This document shows positions 44,041 to 52,510 of a stretch of DNA of 64,000 nucleotides, piece after piece. The stretch's first letter is position 1. Each line of letters opens with the position of its first letter. The stretch comes from Streptomyces sp. NBC_00433 (GTDB lineage: Bacteria > Actinomycetota > Actinomycetes > Streptomycetales > Streptomycetaceae), in contig CP107926.1 of assembly GCA_036015235.1 (NCBI GenBank), positions 2,294,001-2,358,000 on the forward strand, in the 5' to 3' direction. Below the pieces are notes generated by a model. The model saw only the letters and a program-made list of their open reading frames with translations. It was not told the DNA's origin and did not search any database. The translations under genes and the position numbers were made by a program.

Positions 44041-44485
44041 GTCCTTCCACCAGGACGAGCGCGTGGCCTACTTCACCCTCTATAAGAACCCCGTACACCT
44101 GCCGCCGACCCTGGCCCGTCTCATCCAACAGCAGATCACCACAGGCCATCCGCGCGCCGCCCTGGGGCCGCTTCCCACCGGCGAACACCCCGAACTCCTG
44201 TTACCAGGACGTCCCGCCAGCCGCCCTCGCAGCCCAGAGGCGCTGTCGGGACAACTCATGAAGCACGGCCTGCCCACCATCGCCGCCCGCAACACGGCCT
44301 TGTTCGGCATGGCCGGCGAACTTCCGCCGATCATCATCAGCGACCTCTTCGGCGTCCACAGGAATACCGCGATCCAGTGGGCAGCGCTCGCCCAGGACAG
44401 CTGGGCCGGCTACCTCGCAGCTCTCACCGGGGCAGGTCGTGGGACGACTGCGGGCGCAGCGGTGGCGCGTCGTCCGGGGCCGTGA
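44018..44485 (+). pseudogene. C-terminal fragment, tyrosine-recombinase-like
   Basis: A 155-residue frame with HLPPTLARLIQQQITTG and PTIAARNTALFGMAGELPP then IISDLFGVHRNTAIQWAALA. This resembles the end of the streptomycete integrase-like proteins that close with a helix-turn-helix-like 'ARNxA...LP..xxSDLLGxxxxTAxxWxxL' region. The catalytic R...H-x-x-R...Y residues are not seen, and the first 20 residues are frame-shifted methyltransferase sequence. It runs into the pentapeptide gene on the opposite strand. Confidence 0.4.
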
Positions 44486-45551
44486 CGACGCCAGCCGCTG
44501 CGGCGTCGAATCCTGCTGGCCAGATCGTTGTGGCGTCGCACACCGCGCCTGTCAGGCTGGCCATAGCCAGGTCGGTACCCGTCAGGTCAGCGCCGCGCAG
44601 ATCGGCCAGTTCGAACCGCGCGCCTATGACCACCGCACCCGTCAGATCGGCGCCGGTCAGGTCCGTCGCGCTCAAGTCCGCCCTATCGAGCCGGGCATGC
44701 CACAAGACCGCAGTCCGCAGGTCGGCCTGGTGCAGGTTGGCGTTGATGAGCACGGCGCCGGCCAGCCAGATGCCGGTCAGATCCGCACGTCGTAGATCCG
44801 CACCGGTCAGGCCCGCGTCGGAGAGGTCGCAGTAGTGCAGGTCGGCGTCGGCCAGGTCGGCGAAGGCCAGCCGCGCCCGCCGAAGGTCGATCCGGTCCAG
44901 GGGCAGTTCCTGATGGCGCGGTGTCGGCGCCCGGCGGCCGAGCACCGCCATCGCCGCCTGCCGGTCGGGGGACCGCACGGACAGCGGTTCTTCCCCGCCG
45001 TGGGTACGTGCCAGTTCGCCTTTGTGCGCCTCATCACGGGGGACGGGCCGCTCGTTGAGGGGAACTGCAAGTCCGTTGCGCTTCACGAATGAGCACAGCA
45101 CCTCCGCGATCGGCCCGCGGTCGTCCGGCGAGTCATAGGCGATGCGTTCGAGGGCGAAGACCGCGCCGATCCGTACTTCCGGGCTGGTGCTGCCCAGTTG
45201 CTCCACGGCTGCCGTGAAGCGCTGGGTGATCTGCCCTTGGCGACTGACATCCAGCTGCCGCGAGGTGAAGTACGCACCGATCAGCAAGGCTACGCCCGCT
45301 AAGCCCTGCAACAGCGTGGTGCGGATGTCGTTGACCGCCCTTGCCCGGTCTGCGACGGATGTCGAGGGAGCGTCCCAGCTCAGCAAGTAGCGCGGTGCTA
45401 CCACGGTGACGAAGGCGACCAGCACCACACTGCCGCAGGCTACGGCGAGGCCCGTCGCCCATGACCGGCCGACGCGGCGCGGCCCAGGGGGTATCTCCTC
45501 GCGTAGGGGGTGTCCGGGCAGGACCCTCTGCCCTCTGGACGACCTGGCCAT
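44424..45551 (-). CDS. Membrane-anchored pentapeptide-repeat protein
   Basis: A 375-residue protein. Two membrane helices are near residues 33-54 (ATGLAVACGSVVLVAFVTVV) and 80-97 (TLLQGLAGVALLIGAYF). Residues of about 215-345 form a pentapeptide-repeat right-handed beta-helix (A-D/N-L-x-x, for example DLTGADLTGAVVIGARFELADLRGADLTG split over two turns). The tail is Pro/Ala-rich. Such proteins can mimic DNA or carry an interaction surface; the exact role is unknown. The 3' end overlaps the recombinase-like fragment. Confidence 0.85.
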   Translation of the reverse strand: MARSSRGQRVLPGHPLREEIPPGPRRVGRSWATGLAVACGSVVLVAFVTVVAPRYLLSWDAPSTSVADRARAVNDIRTTLLQGLAGVALLIGAYFTSRQLDVSRQGQITQRFTAAVEQLGSTSPEVRIGAVFALERIAYDSPDDRGPIAEVLCSFVKRNGLAVPLNERPVPRDEAHKGELARTHGGEEPLSVRSPDRQAAMAVLGRRAPTPRHQELPLDRIDLRRARLAFADLADADLHYCDLSDAGLTGADLRRADLTGIWLAGAVLINANLHQADLRTAVLWHARLDRADLSATDLTGADLTGAVVIGARFELADLRGADLTGTDLAMASLTGAVCDATTIWPAGFDAAAAGVVTAPDDAPPLRPQSSHDLPR

Positions 45552-45799
45552 CCCCCACCCTTCCTGCCAACGCTCGCCGCAATGGAAGAAGGATGCGTCT
45601 CGGCAGCCGTCTTCAAACGCCCGTCCACGACCTCGCCCACAAGGCGGCGGATTCAGACACAGGCAAAGCTCTGAGTGAATAGCGCACGGTCAGAAACACG
45701 GCCTCTTCACCAGTAGGCCCGGTGTTCACCCCGGCCGCGAACGCGCTGGCACACCGTCTGGCCCGGCATCATCCCCGGCCTGCCGCCCGTCCACGCTTA

Positions 45800-46310
45800 T
45801 CCGCACGCCGTCGACCACCCGGCCGTGCCGGGGGAGCCGGCCGAGGCCGTCCGGCTGCGCCACGAGATGACGGACGCCACGATCGCCGACGGCTGGGCCC
45901 CGATCCCCGCCGTCCAGGACACCATGCGGACCGTGCCCGGCCCCGCTTCACACCGGAGCAGGACCTGCTCACCGCCTACGACGACGATCTGGCCGTCATC
46001 ACCCGTCGCGACGACGCCGGGCGGGCCACCAGCTCAGTCTCGGCGGCCTGGCTCCAGGCCGACATGCTTGAAAGCCTTCACCTGCGACCGGGCATGACGG
46101 TGTTCGAGACCGGCTCGGGCGGCTACAACGCTGAGCTGATCGCGCACCTCACCGGCCCCGGTGCGGGCGAGTCGTCACTATCGACATCGACCCCTACATC
46201 GTCCGCCGCACCCGCCGCTTCACCGCAGAAGCCGGCAGCGGACGTGTCACCGCACTGTTCGGCGATGGCTCCCTCGGCCACATGCCCCCGGAGGGGCGGT
46301 CTGCGCGTGC
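45800..46310 (+). pseudogene. Broken protein-isoaspartate methyltransferase (PIMT)
   Basis: Three pieces in three successive frames form one PIMT. Frame 0 (about 45825-45940): RLRHEMTDATIADGWAPIPA. Frame 2 (about 45950-46165): FTPEQDLLTAYDDDLAVITR, then WLQADMLESLHLRPGM and FETGSGGYNAELIAHL. Frame 1 (about 46171 on): VVTIDIDPYIVRRTRRF and VTALFGDGSLG. Each change fits loss of one base. Downstream of the GDG motif the homology stops, so the 3' end is missing. It belongs to the same class as the fused methyltransferase of the FxLD cluster 9 kb upstream. Confidence 0.65.
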
Positions 46311-46535
46311 GCGCGGGTCCGGGCCACACGGAGCCGGCCGTCAACTGCACCGATTACAAAGCCTATTGGCTTCATCGGTAATCCGGTTGCTATAGGCGGC
46401 GCGGCCTTGATAGTGGTGGCACTGACTGTCTCGCATCCTCTCGCAGATTTTTCATCGTAAAAGTTTGCCTATAGAAAAACGGGCTTTCGACGCTAAGAAT
46501 GCATCCCAGGTCAGCAGGAACTTGGGAGGTACACG

Positions 46536-47267
46536 ATGTCAGCCATCTGCAGCCTCGGCAGTCGGAGATCCGGGAGGTCTGCGCGAGGACGCGATCATCA
46601 GGTCCGGGGTCGAGTGGCTAATCCCAACTCCCTCTCGCCGCAGGTTACTTCTGATCTTCTTCTGAAGGCGAGCCGGGCGGAATCGCAAGGGGACGCCGAG
46701 GCGATTGTGGAGGTTGGGGGCGCCGTCGGTGAGCTCCTCGCCTTCTGCAGGGCAGGTCTTGCCACGCGGCACTCGGATGTCGCGGCAGCCGTCTGGGGGT
46801 GCGAGCACCTGCTCGACGGCCTCGGCCGGACGGTCGTCGGGGGCGAGGGCCTGCAGGTGGTGGCCGGGCGCCGTGCGATGGCCGGCGTACTGGCCCACGC
46901 CTACGGCTCGCCGGCACGGAGCCGGCTCGCCCTGTACTCCGAGTCCCTCCCCACGGATGGGGGTGCCGGATCGGCTTCCAGGGCCGCGGTAGATGCCGAG
47001 TTGGCCGCGCGGGGGGTCCGTATGCGCGCGGTGTACCAATACAGCGAAGTCGGACAGGCAGCGTGGCCGCGGGCTGGGGCAGAGGATGTTCGCCTCGCGG
47101 CTCTGGTTCCGGTGAACGCCCTGGTGGTGGACGACCGGACAGCGATCCTGCCGATCGACCCCGACCGCCCCGGCAGTGGCCTCGTGATCGTCAGCGACCC
47201 GGGGTGGGTCCGGCTGGTGGGCGTGCTGGCGGAGAGCTGCTGGGCAGGGGCCGCGGCTCAGCCGTGA
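46536..47267 (+). CDS. Truncated TrmB/LuxR-like regulator paralogue without HTH
   Basis: A 243-residue protein with a very strong ribosome-binding site GGGAGGT before ATG 46536. Residues 130-240 match the middle (phospholipase-D-like sensing) part of the regulator encoded next: VPVNALVVDDRTAILPID corresponds to VPFDLLLFDSRTAVMPST there. The N-terminal HTH and C-terminal LuxR HTH are both missing. Residues 45-130 hold helical sequence. It could be a ligand-binding decoy or partner of the neighbour. It is 114 bases ahead of it. Confidence 0.6.
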   Translation: MSAICSLGSRRSGRSARGRDHQVRGRVANPNSLSPQVTSDLLLKASRAESQGDAEAIVEVGGAVGELLAFCRAGLATRHSDVAAAVWGCEHLLDGLGRTVVGGEGLQVVAGRRAMAGVLAHAYGSPARSRLALYSESLPTDGGAGSASRAAVDAELAARGVRMRAVYQYSEVGQAAWPRAGAEDVRLAALVPVNALVVDDRTAILPIDPDRPGSGLVIVSDPGWVRLVGVLAESCWAGAAAQP

Positions 47268-47381
47268 TCGGCCCGCGCAGTCAATGCCCACGCCCCCGTG
47301 TGGGCGGCGCCGCACCATCCCCGACCGGCCGCCCGTCCGAGGGACTACCGGTTGATCGCGCCTTTGAGAAGGAGAGTCGCT

Positions 47382-48461
47382 GTGCCCGCTGAATCGCTCC
47401 GGGCGGTACCCACGTCGTCTTTCGGCACGGCGCTGCCGGCCGCCGAGGAGCATCTCGTCCTCGCCGAGGCCCACGACCTGGCCCTGCCGATGTATCTGGC
47501 CCTCAAACGCCTCGGCTCGGGCACCCTTTCCGAGGTGTGCGCCGCGATCGGGACGCCCGTGCGGGCAGCCGAATCCGCCTGGCGGCACCTTCAGGCCCTG
47601 AGCCTGGTCCGGCCTACGGGAAGGGGTGAGGCTTTCGCCCCAGTAGATCCGGATGGCGCGCTGAAGAAGCTGCTCGACCTCCAGCGGCAACGGCTGCGGG
47701 AGCAGAGCGCCGAACTGGCGCAGACCCACCGCCGCGTACAGGACCTCCTCGGGAAGTTCCGTCCCGCCGCGATGCGCCACAGCGTGGACAGCAGCGTCGA
47801 GGTGAGCTTCGTCGCCGACCGTGCTGAGCGGACCGAGCGCCTGCGCTCCCTGCACCTGTCCTCACAGACGGAGATGTGGTCGATGCACCCCGGCCCCCTG
47901 CCGTCGGCCGCGGTCTTGGACAGGTCGCTGGAGCTCGACGCGGAGCTCGTGGCACGGGGGCTTCGGGTCCGTGCGGTCTACGGGCACACCGTTGCCGCCG
48001 GCACCCGGGCGCGCAAGTACCTGAGCGCGCTGGCCTCGCTGGGCGCCGAGGTCCGGCTCGCGCGGCAGGTGCCGTTCGACCTGCTGCTCTTCGACTCCCG
48101 AACGGCAGTGATGCCGAGCACGCCGTCCCAGCCCGACCATCCGATGCTGGTACTGAACGGCTCGAAGCTCATGGGCACCTACATCGCCATGTACGACGAC
48201 GTCTGGTCACGCTCGGCCCCGCTTTTCAGCGACGAAGGCGGCGACGAGGAAGGCGCCGGGACGCTGTCGGACCGCCAGCTGGCCGTACTCAGGCTCCTGA
48301 CGGCGGGCCTCACCGACGAGCAGATCGGCCGCCGGCTGGGGATCTCCACCAGGACGGTGGGCAGGATCTCGTCCGAGGTGATGGAGCAGATCGGCGCGAC
48401 GAGCCGCTTCCAGGCCGGCGCCCTGGCTGCCCTCCTGGGGCTGGTCGCCCAGGGGGAATAA
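47382..48461 (+). CDS. TrmB-like / LuxR C-terminal HTH transcription regulator
   Basis: A 359-residue protein from GTG 47382 with GAAGGAGA upstream. Residues 20-85 form a TrmB-like winged helix (LALPMYLALKRLGSGTLSEV). A coiled stretch follows (about 85-130), then a phospholipase-D-like sensing domain (about 150-275). Residues 285-345 are a LuxR-type HTH: LSDRQLAVLRLLTAGLTDEQ, IGRRLGISTRTVGRIS. Such regulators control secondary metabolism in streptomycetes. It follows its truncated relative and stands alone otherwise. Confidence 0.87.
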   Translation: MPAESLRAVPTSSFGTALPAAEEHLVLAEAHDLALPMYLALKRLGSGTLSEVCAAIGTPVRAAESAWRHLQALSLVRPTGRGEAFAPVDPDGALKKLLDLQRQRLREQSAELAQTHRRVQDLLGKFRPAAMRHSVDSSVEVSFVADRAERTERLRSLHLSSQTEMWSMHPGPLPSAAVLDRSLELDAELVARGLRVRAVYGHTVAAGTRARKYLSALASLGAEVRLARQVPFDLLLFDSRTAVMPSTPSQPDHPMLVLNGSKLMGTYIAMYDDVWSRSAPLFSDEGGDEEGAGTLSDRQLAVLRLLTAGLTDEQIGRRLGISTRTVGRISSEVMEQIGATSRFQAGALAALLGLVAQGE

Positions 48462-48642
48462 CACCAACCGGAACCATTCATTCCGAATGGTGGATGGTGC
48501 TGGCCGACCTGGGGACCGTCGTGTTTAATCCGAGGTCCTGGCGGCATCCATCGGTGCTGGTCAGAGGCGTTGTTCATCTCCTGGACGGCGGCAATGCACA
48601 CGCACGGTCGCGCGTCTTGCGCCTGTGGAGCGAGGAGGTCCC

Positions 48643-49419
48643 GTGCCGGACCTGTCTGCGCTGCGAGCATTCCTGGCCCATGCCCGCAGCAGAGTCGAAC
48701 CCGCGCAGTTCACCGAGCTGCACGACCTGCTGGCCAAGCGGGATCCGCGTGGGCACCGGCCGCCGGGTTTGACCCAGGCCCACATGGATCTGCTGCTGGG
48801 CCGCGCGCCCGGCACCTACCACCGCCTCGAGCGCCGGGCCACGATGCGTCCCGCAGACCTGGAGCTGATCGGGCGAATACTGAACCTGTCGGAGAACGAG
48901 TGGCGCGCGGCGTGGAGCTACGCCTACTCGACTCCCCCGCCGCGCCCGCTCAACCCCTCCGCGGGATGGTCCCTTCCCAGGGAGTGGGAGACGGCTCTGG
49001 GTGCCATCACCTCGGCGGCGTTCATCCAGGACGGGGAAGGGCGCGTACTCGGGTACAACGACGCCTTCGCCGCCTACTTCAGCCCCGAGCCGGTGCCGCA
49101 CGACCTGCTGCGCTGGGGCTTGCTGGCCCCCGCCGCGCGCCATGTCCTCGGGGACTGGCACTCGCAGTGGGCTCCGGCCCTGTGCAGGCAGCTGCGGCTC
49201 GCCCTGGCACGCAACCCTGCCAGCGACGGTTTGACCGCGCTGATGGCCGATGCCCTCGCCGACGAGGTGGCCGCCCAGGCGCTCAACGCACCCCACCAGC
49301 CGGAGACCTACACACCCAGCAGGCCAGCCCTCCCCGCCCCCTGCGGCATCCTGGCCTCGGCCCGGGGTGGATCACCGTGTGCGTGGCCAGCCCCGCCGAC
49401 CCCCCAGGAACGCGTCTGA
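48643..49419 (+). CDS. XRE/MmyB-like regulator, C-terminus frame-shifted
   Basis: A 258-residue protein from GTG 48643 with GAGGAGGT upstream. The N-terminal 90 residues form an XRE-like HTH (RPPGLTQAHMDLLLGRAPGT). Residues 110-230 resemble the MmyB ligand-binding (PAS-like) domain (ITSAAFIQDGEGRVLGYNDA). Near 49366 the frame becomes low-complexity (RGGSPCAWPAPPTP). In the next frame the natural ending is WITVCVASPADPPGTRLIIA. One missing base in CGGGGTGG would restore it. The true end would lie near 49475. Confidence 0.75.
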   Translation: MPDLSALRAFLAHARSRVEPAQFTELHDLLAKRDPRGHRPPGLTQAHMDLLLGRAPGTYHRLERRATMRPADLELIGRILNLSENEWRAAWSYAYSTPPPRPLNPSAGWSLPREWETALGAITSAAFIQDGEGRVLGYNDAFAAYFSPEPVPHDLLRWGLLAPAARHVLGDWHSQWAPALCRQLRLALARNPASDGLTALMADALADEVAAQALNAPHQPETYTPSRPALPAPCGILASARGGSPCAWPAPPTPQERV

Positions 49420-49545
49420 TCATCGCCACCTTCCACCGGCGCCGCCCGGCAACGCCTACACGGGCCGGCATCTGATCCCTCGGGGTCCAAGGACCGGCGA
49501 TACGACACGGAGCGGCCGGTACCGCACCCGCTGCACCATTGCCGG

Positions 49546-49582
49546 ATGTGTCTAAATCTGACATGACCGGAAGTAGACACAT
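49546..49582. repeat. Inverted repeat ATGTGTCTA/TAGACACAT
   Basis: Nine-base arms at 49546-49554 and 49574-49582, separated by 19 bases. It could be a regulator-binding site or an element boundary. Confidence 0.6.
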
Positions 49583-49735
49583 GACACCCGCCATCACCCC
49601 GACCGCAGGTCGCTGCCGCGTTGACGCAGGTCAGACGCCCTGTTTCCGTGCTACCCCGTCAGATTCCGCACCGGGTCGCACTTCAACGGGAAGCGATCCG
49701 AGGTAAATGCCGGATATGCGCGTTCTGTGGTGGCG

Positions 49736-49764
49736 TTGACAGCGCTAAGCGCTGGTTTGATGAT
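49736..49764 (+). promoter_or_regulatory. Promoter-like site with palindromic operator in the spacer
   Basis: TTGACA (49736-49741), 17 bases, GATGAT (49759-49764). The -35 box is perfect, the -10 box is weak. The spacer region holds the perfect palindrome CAGCGCT-A-AGCGCTG at 49740-49754, an operator-like position. No gene starts soon after it on this strand, so it may drive a small RNA or be a decoy. Confidence 0.35.
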
Positions 49765-50094
49765 CAGTACAGAGCAAGCGATACCGGAACGGCAAGCCGT
49801 CCGGCGGGGATAGCGGGGGTGGGGAATTGCACGCGCCGATAACGAGGGATCCCTTACTCGGAGCCTGAAATCTGAGGCCCCGTGCGGGCCGCTGATTCGC
49901 CGATCGCCACGACGGCCGCCCCCATGGATGGCGTCGCTCCCTCCGGGGAGTTGCAGATTTTCAGTGTAAGTCGCGTCTTTTTTCTTCCCCGTCCCGCCGT
50001 CCCGATCCGGCACCGCCGCCCCTGCCTCGTGCATGAATCCGCAGGCCAGGGAGGCGCCTCCTGGAGGATTGCGCCCGCGGGAAGCAGATCACCT

Positions 50095-50115
50095 CGATGC
50101 ATTATGAATGCATCG
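50095..50115. promoter_or_regulatory. Perfect palindrome, operator candidate
   Basis: CGATGCATT (50095-50103), ATG, AATGCATCG (50107-50115). Nine-base arms without mismatch, AT-rich centre, as expected for a dimeric repressor site. It lies about 450 bases before the replication gene. Confidence 0.5.
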
Positions 50116-50268
50116 TGTCGAGGATTCCTTAGCTATGTCTGGACCTTCCCCGGGCGGGACCGTATGTTCTTGGTCCCCGCCGGGTACCGGGCCCGGCGGC
50201 CAGCTAAAGGGAGGGATGCCCGACGACCAGCAGGGCAGCCGGAGCGGTGCTCGGCTCCGAGACGGAAA

Positions 50269-50300
50269 CGGTGCCCGAGGGTGACAGCCCTCGGGCACCG
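50269..50300. terminator. Strong hairpin before the replication gene
   Basis: CGGTGCCCGAGGG (50269-50281) pairs perfectly with CCCTCGGGCACCG (50288-50300) over a six-base loop. There is no T-run. It may insulate the replication operon from upstream transcription. Confidence 0.6.
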
Positions 50301-50566
50301 ACCAGGGTGACCGTGGCGCCTGAGCCGGCGCAAGGTCACCACCGATGTGCGCACCGGCCCTTTGGAGAGGACTGCCCGGGGCGCGTTACCCACGGAGAGT
50401 GTTACATGTCCACAGCGATCCACCAAGGGGCGCGGGTACTGCCCGCACCCCCACCACCGGCCGCCGTCCCGGCGCGCCGACGGCTGCGGCGCATCCCGGG
50501 CGAGAGCGCCCGACGGCCCCTGGGGCTGGGCGTGCACGGGGCAGAGCGGGGCGGTGAGGCTCTCTA

Positions 50567-51664
50567 GTGGCCCGCATCCGCACCATCAAGCCCGAAGCCT
50601 TCGACTCCGAGGACCTCGCCTCGGTGCCGATCAGCGCCGTCCTGACCTTCTTCGGCCTGCTGACGCTGGCCGACGACGCCGGGCGCTTCCGCGCCCACCC
50701 CGCGATCATCCACGGCAGGTTGTGGGCGCTGCGCCCCGACCACACGCCCGTCCACGTCGCGGCCGACCTGGAGCAGCTCGCGCGCGCGGGGCTGATCTGC
50801 CTGTACACCGGCTGCGACGGCCGCACGTACCTGCACATCGTCACCTGGGCCAAGCACCAGAAGATCGACCGGGCCACGCCCAGTCGCCTGCCGGCCTGCC
50901 CCGGCCACGGCTCCCCTGCCAAGCACGGATGCGGCGGCTGCGGCCAGACCACCTGCACCCGCCCCCACCGCACCCCCACCCCCGCCGCCACGGTCGCCCC
51001 GTCCCCGGCTCCCACGGACTCGGCGGACGCCGCTCCGGCGCCCGCCGGGTCCGCGGATGCCACTCCGGCGGATATTCGTCGAGCCCTCGATCACCCGGTT
51101 TCCTCCGATGCCGCCCCTGAGCCGGACACCTTGCCGGAGCCGCAGGAGAGCTGTGTCGGCGCCGTAGGCACCGTCCCGGACAGTGGCGGTGAATGCGCAG
51201 GTCAGACGGTATTCGTCGAGGTCTCGATGCATCCTCGCGAGGGCTCGTCGTCTGGATCTAGGATCTTGGATCCTGGATCAGTACCTGTGGGGCGCGCCGC
51301 GCCCGCCCCGGAGTCGTCCCCGGTGGAGGTCTCGGCCAAGGATCTCCTCGGGGAGTACATCTCCGCGTGCAACCGCCGCCCGCCGCAGAAGACGATCGGG
51401 CATCTGGGCAAGGAGATCCGGATCCTGCTCGGCGAGGGCTTCGAACCGGGACCGATCCGGGCGGCGCTGGAGCGGCTGCGGGCCAAGGGCCTCCATCCGA
51501 GCCTGCTGCCGAGCCTGGTCAACGACGTCGTGAACGCCGAGCCGAAGACCGTGGGCGCCTCCGGCGGGGGCCCTTGGGCCCGCACAGCAGCCCCCGCCTA
51601 CGTCCCTTATCAGAACCCCGACGCGCCCGCGCCCAGCAGCTTCGGCATCGGAGGCCAGCGATGA
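50567..51664 (+). CDS. Replication initiator-like protein (phage/AICE type)
   Basis: A 365-residue protein from GTG 50567. It starts with ARIRTIKPEAFDSEDLASVP, typical of phage and integrative-element replication proteins with an N-terminal winged helix (to about residue 115, including TYLHIVTWAKHQKIDR). A Pro/Ala/Ser-rich linker of about 130 residues follows with a Cys cluster (HGCGGCGQTTC), then a C-terminal helical domain (240-320). The next gene is a DnaC-like ATPase that overlaps it by ATGA, the classical initiator/helicase-loader pair. Confidence 0.75.
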   Translation: MARIRTIKPEAFDSEDLASVPISAVLTFFGLLTLADDAGRFRAHPAIIHGRLWALRPDHTPVHVAADLEQLARAGLICLYTGCDGRTYLHIVTWAKHQKIDRATPSRLPACPGHGSPAKHGCGGCGQTTCTRPHRTPTPAATVAPSPAPTDSADAAPAPAGSADATPADIRRALDHPVSSDAAPEPDTLPEPQESCVGAVGTVPDSGGECAGQTVFVEVSMHPREGSSSGSRILDPGSVPVGRAAPAPESSPVEVSAKDLLGEYISACNRRPPQKTIGHLGKEIRILLGEGFEPGPIRAALERLRAKGLHPSLLPSLVNDVVNAEPKTVGASGGGPWARTAAPAYVPYQNPDAPAPSSFGIGGQR

Positions 51665-52401
51665 CCCGCACCCGCCTGGAAGACCCCCGACCGGTGGCCG
51701 GTGACCGCGTCGCGGCATGGATGAGCGCCAAGCTCGCCGAGCGCGGCCTCACCCTGGCCGGCGGCCCGGTCCCCGACGAGCGCCCCGAGCCGTCTCCGGC
51801 CGAGCAGGCGGCGCAGAAACGTATCCCCTACGACTACCGGCAGGCAGTCGCCGAACACCGGCAGGTCACAGCCTGGGTAGAGCGGATCGCGGCTGCCGCC
51901 ACGGCCGGGGACCTCGGCGGCCGGGGACGTCGGGAGATCGCCCACGGGCCCAGCCTGCTGCTGTGGGGGCCGACCGGCACCGGCAAGACGCACCAGGCGT
52001 ACGGGGCGATCCGTGCCCTGACCGCCGCCGGATGTGGGGTGCGCTGGCACGCCACCACCGCCGCCGACCTCTACGGCCAGATGCGTCCGCGCCCCGGCAT
52101 CGACGTGGAGTACCAGCTCCGCAAGATCGTCCGGGTGCCGCTGCTGCTGCTGGACGACCTCGGCGCCGCCAAGAGCAGCGAGTGGACCGAGGAGCTGAAC
52201 TTCCGGCTCCTCAACTGGCGCTGTGAGCAGCGGCTTCCGACGCTGATCACCTCCAACCTGCCGCCGGTGCGCGACCCACGCGCCCACCGGCAGGCCCGGG
52301 TGCTGCGCGACATGGTCGGCGACCGCGTCCTGTCCCGGCTGTCGGGGATGTGCGAACCGGTCGAGTTCAGCGGCTCCGACCGCCGCTTCGCCGCCGCCTG
52401 A
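51661..52401 (+). CDS. DnaC/IstB-like AAA+ ATPase, helicase loader
   Basis: A 246-residue AAA+ protein. Walker A GPTGTGKTHQAYG is near residue 104, Walker B PLLLLDDLGA near 161, the sensor TLITSNLPP near 197 and the Arg finger region LSRLSG near 225. This is the DnaC/IstB layout. Beside a replication initiator it is likely to load replicative helicase. ATG 51661 overlaps the preceding stop. A 109-base gap follows to the whiB gene. Confidence 0.9.
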   Translation: MTRTRLEDPRPVAGDRVAAWMSAKLAERGLTLAGGPVPDERPEPSPAEQAAQKRIPYDYRQAVAEHRQVTAWVERIAAAATAGDLGGRGRREIAHGPSLLLWGPTGTGKTHQAYGAIRALTAAGCGVRWHATTAADLYGQMRPRPGIDVEYQLRKIVRVPLLLLDDLGAAKSSEWTEELNFRLLNWRCEQRLPTLITSNLPPVRDPRAHRQARVLRDMVGDRVLSRLSGMCEPVEFSGSDRRFAAA

Positions 52402-52510
52402 CCTCCAACTGCCTGATCCCTTCACCCGCGGCCCGAGTGCCGCGCGCCCTTCACCCCACCCCTCGGCCGGGCCTGCCCTGCGCCCCTGCGCTGCCGCCCG
52501 GCCGACCGCC

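Larger units (their letters stand above)
49476..50566. other. 1.1-kb non-coding region before the mobile-element replication genes
   Basis: No convincing gene. It holds an inverted repeat at 49546-49582, a promoter-like site with operator at 49736-49764, a perfect palindrome at 50095-50115 and a strong hairpin at 50269-50300. The density of inverted repeats and lower GC fit a control or replication origin region of the element that follows. Confidence 0.5.

Noticed and set aside
46320..46400. Partial inverted repeat GATTAC/GTAATC near the PIMT relic
   Set aside because: Arms are only six bases and imperfect beyond; likely chance.
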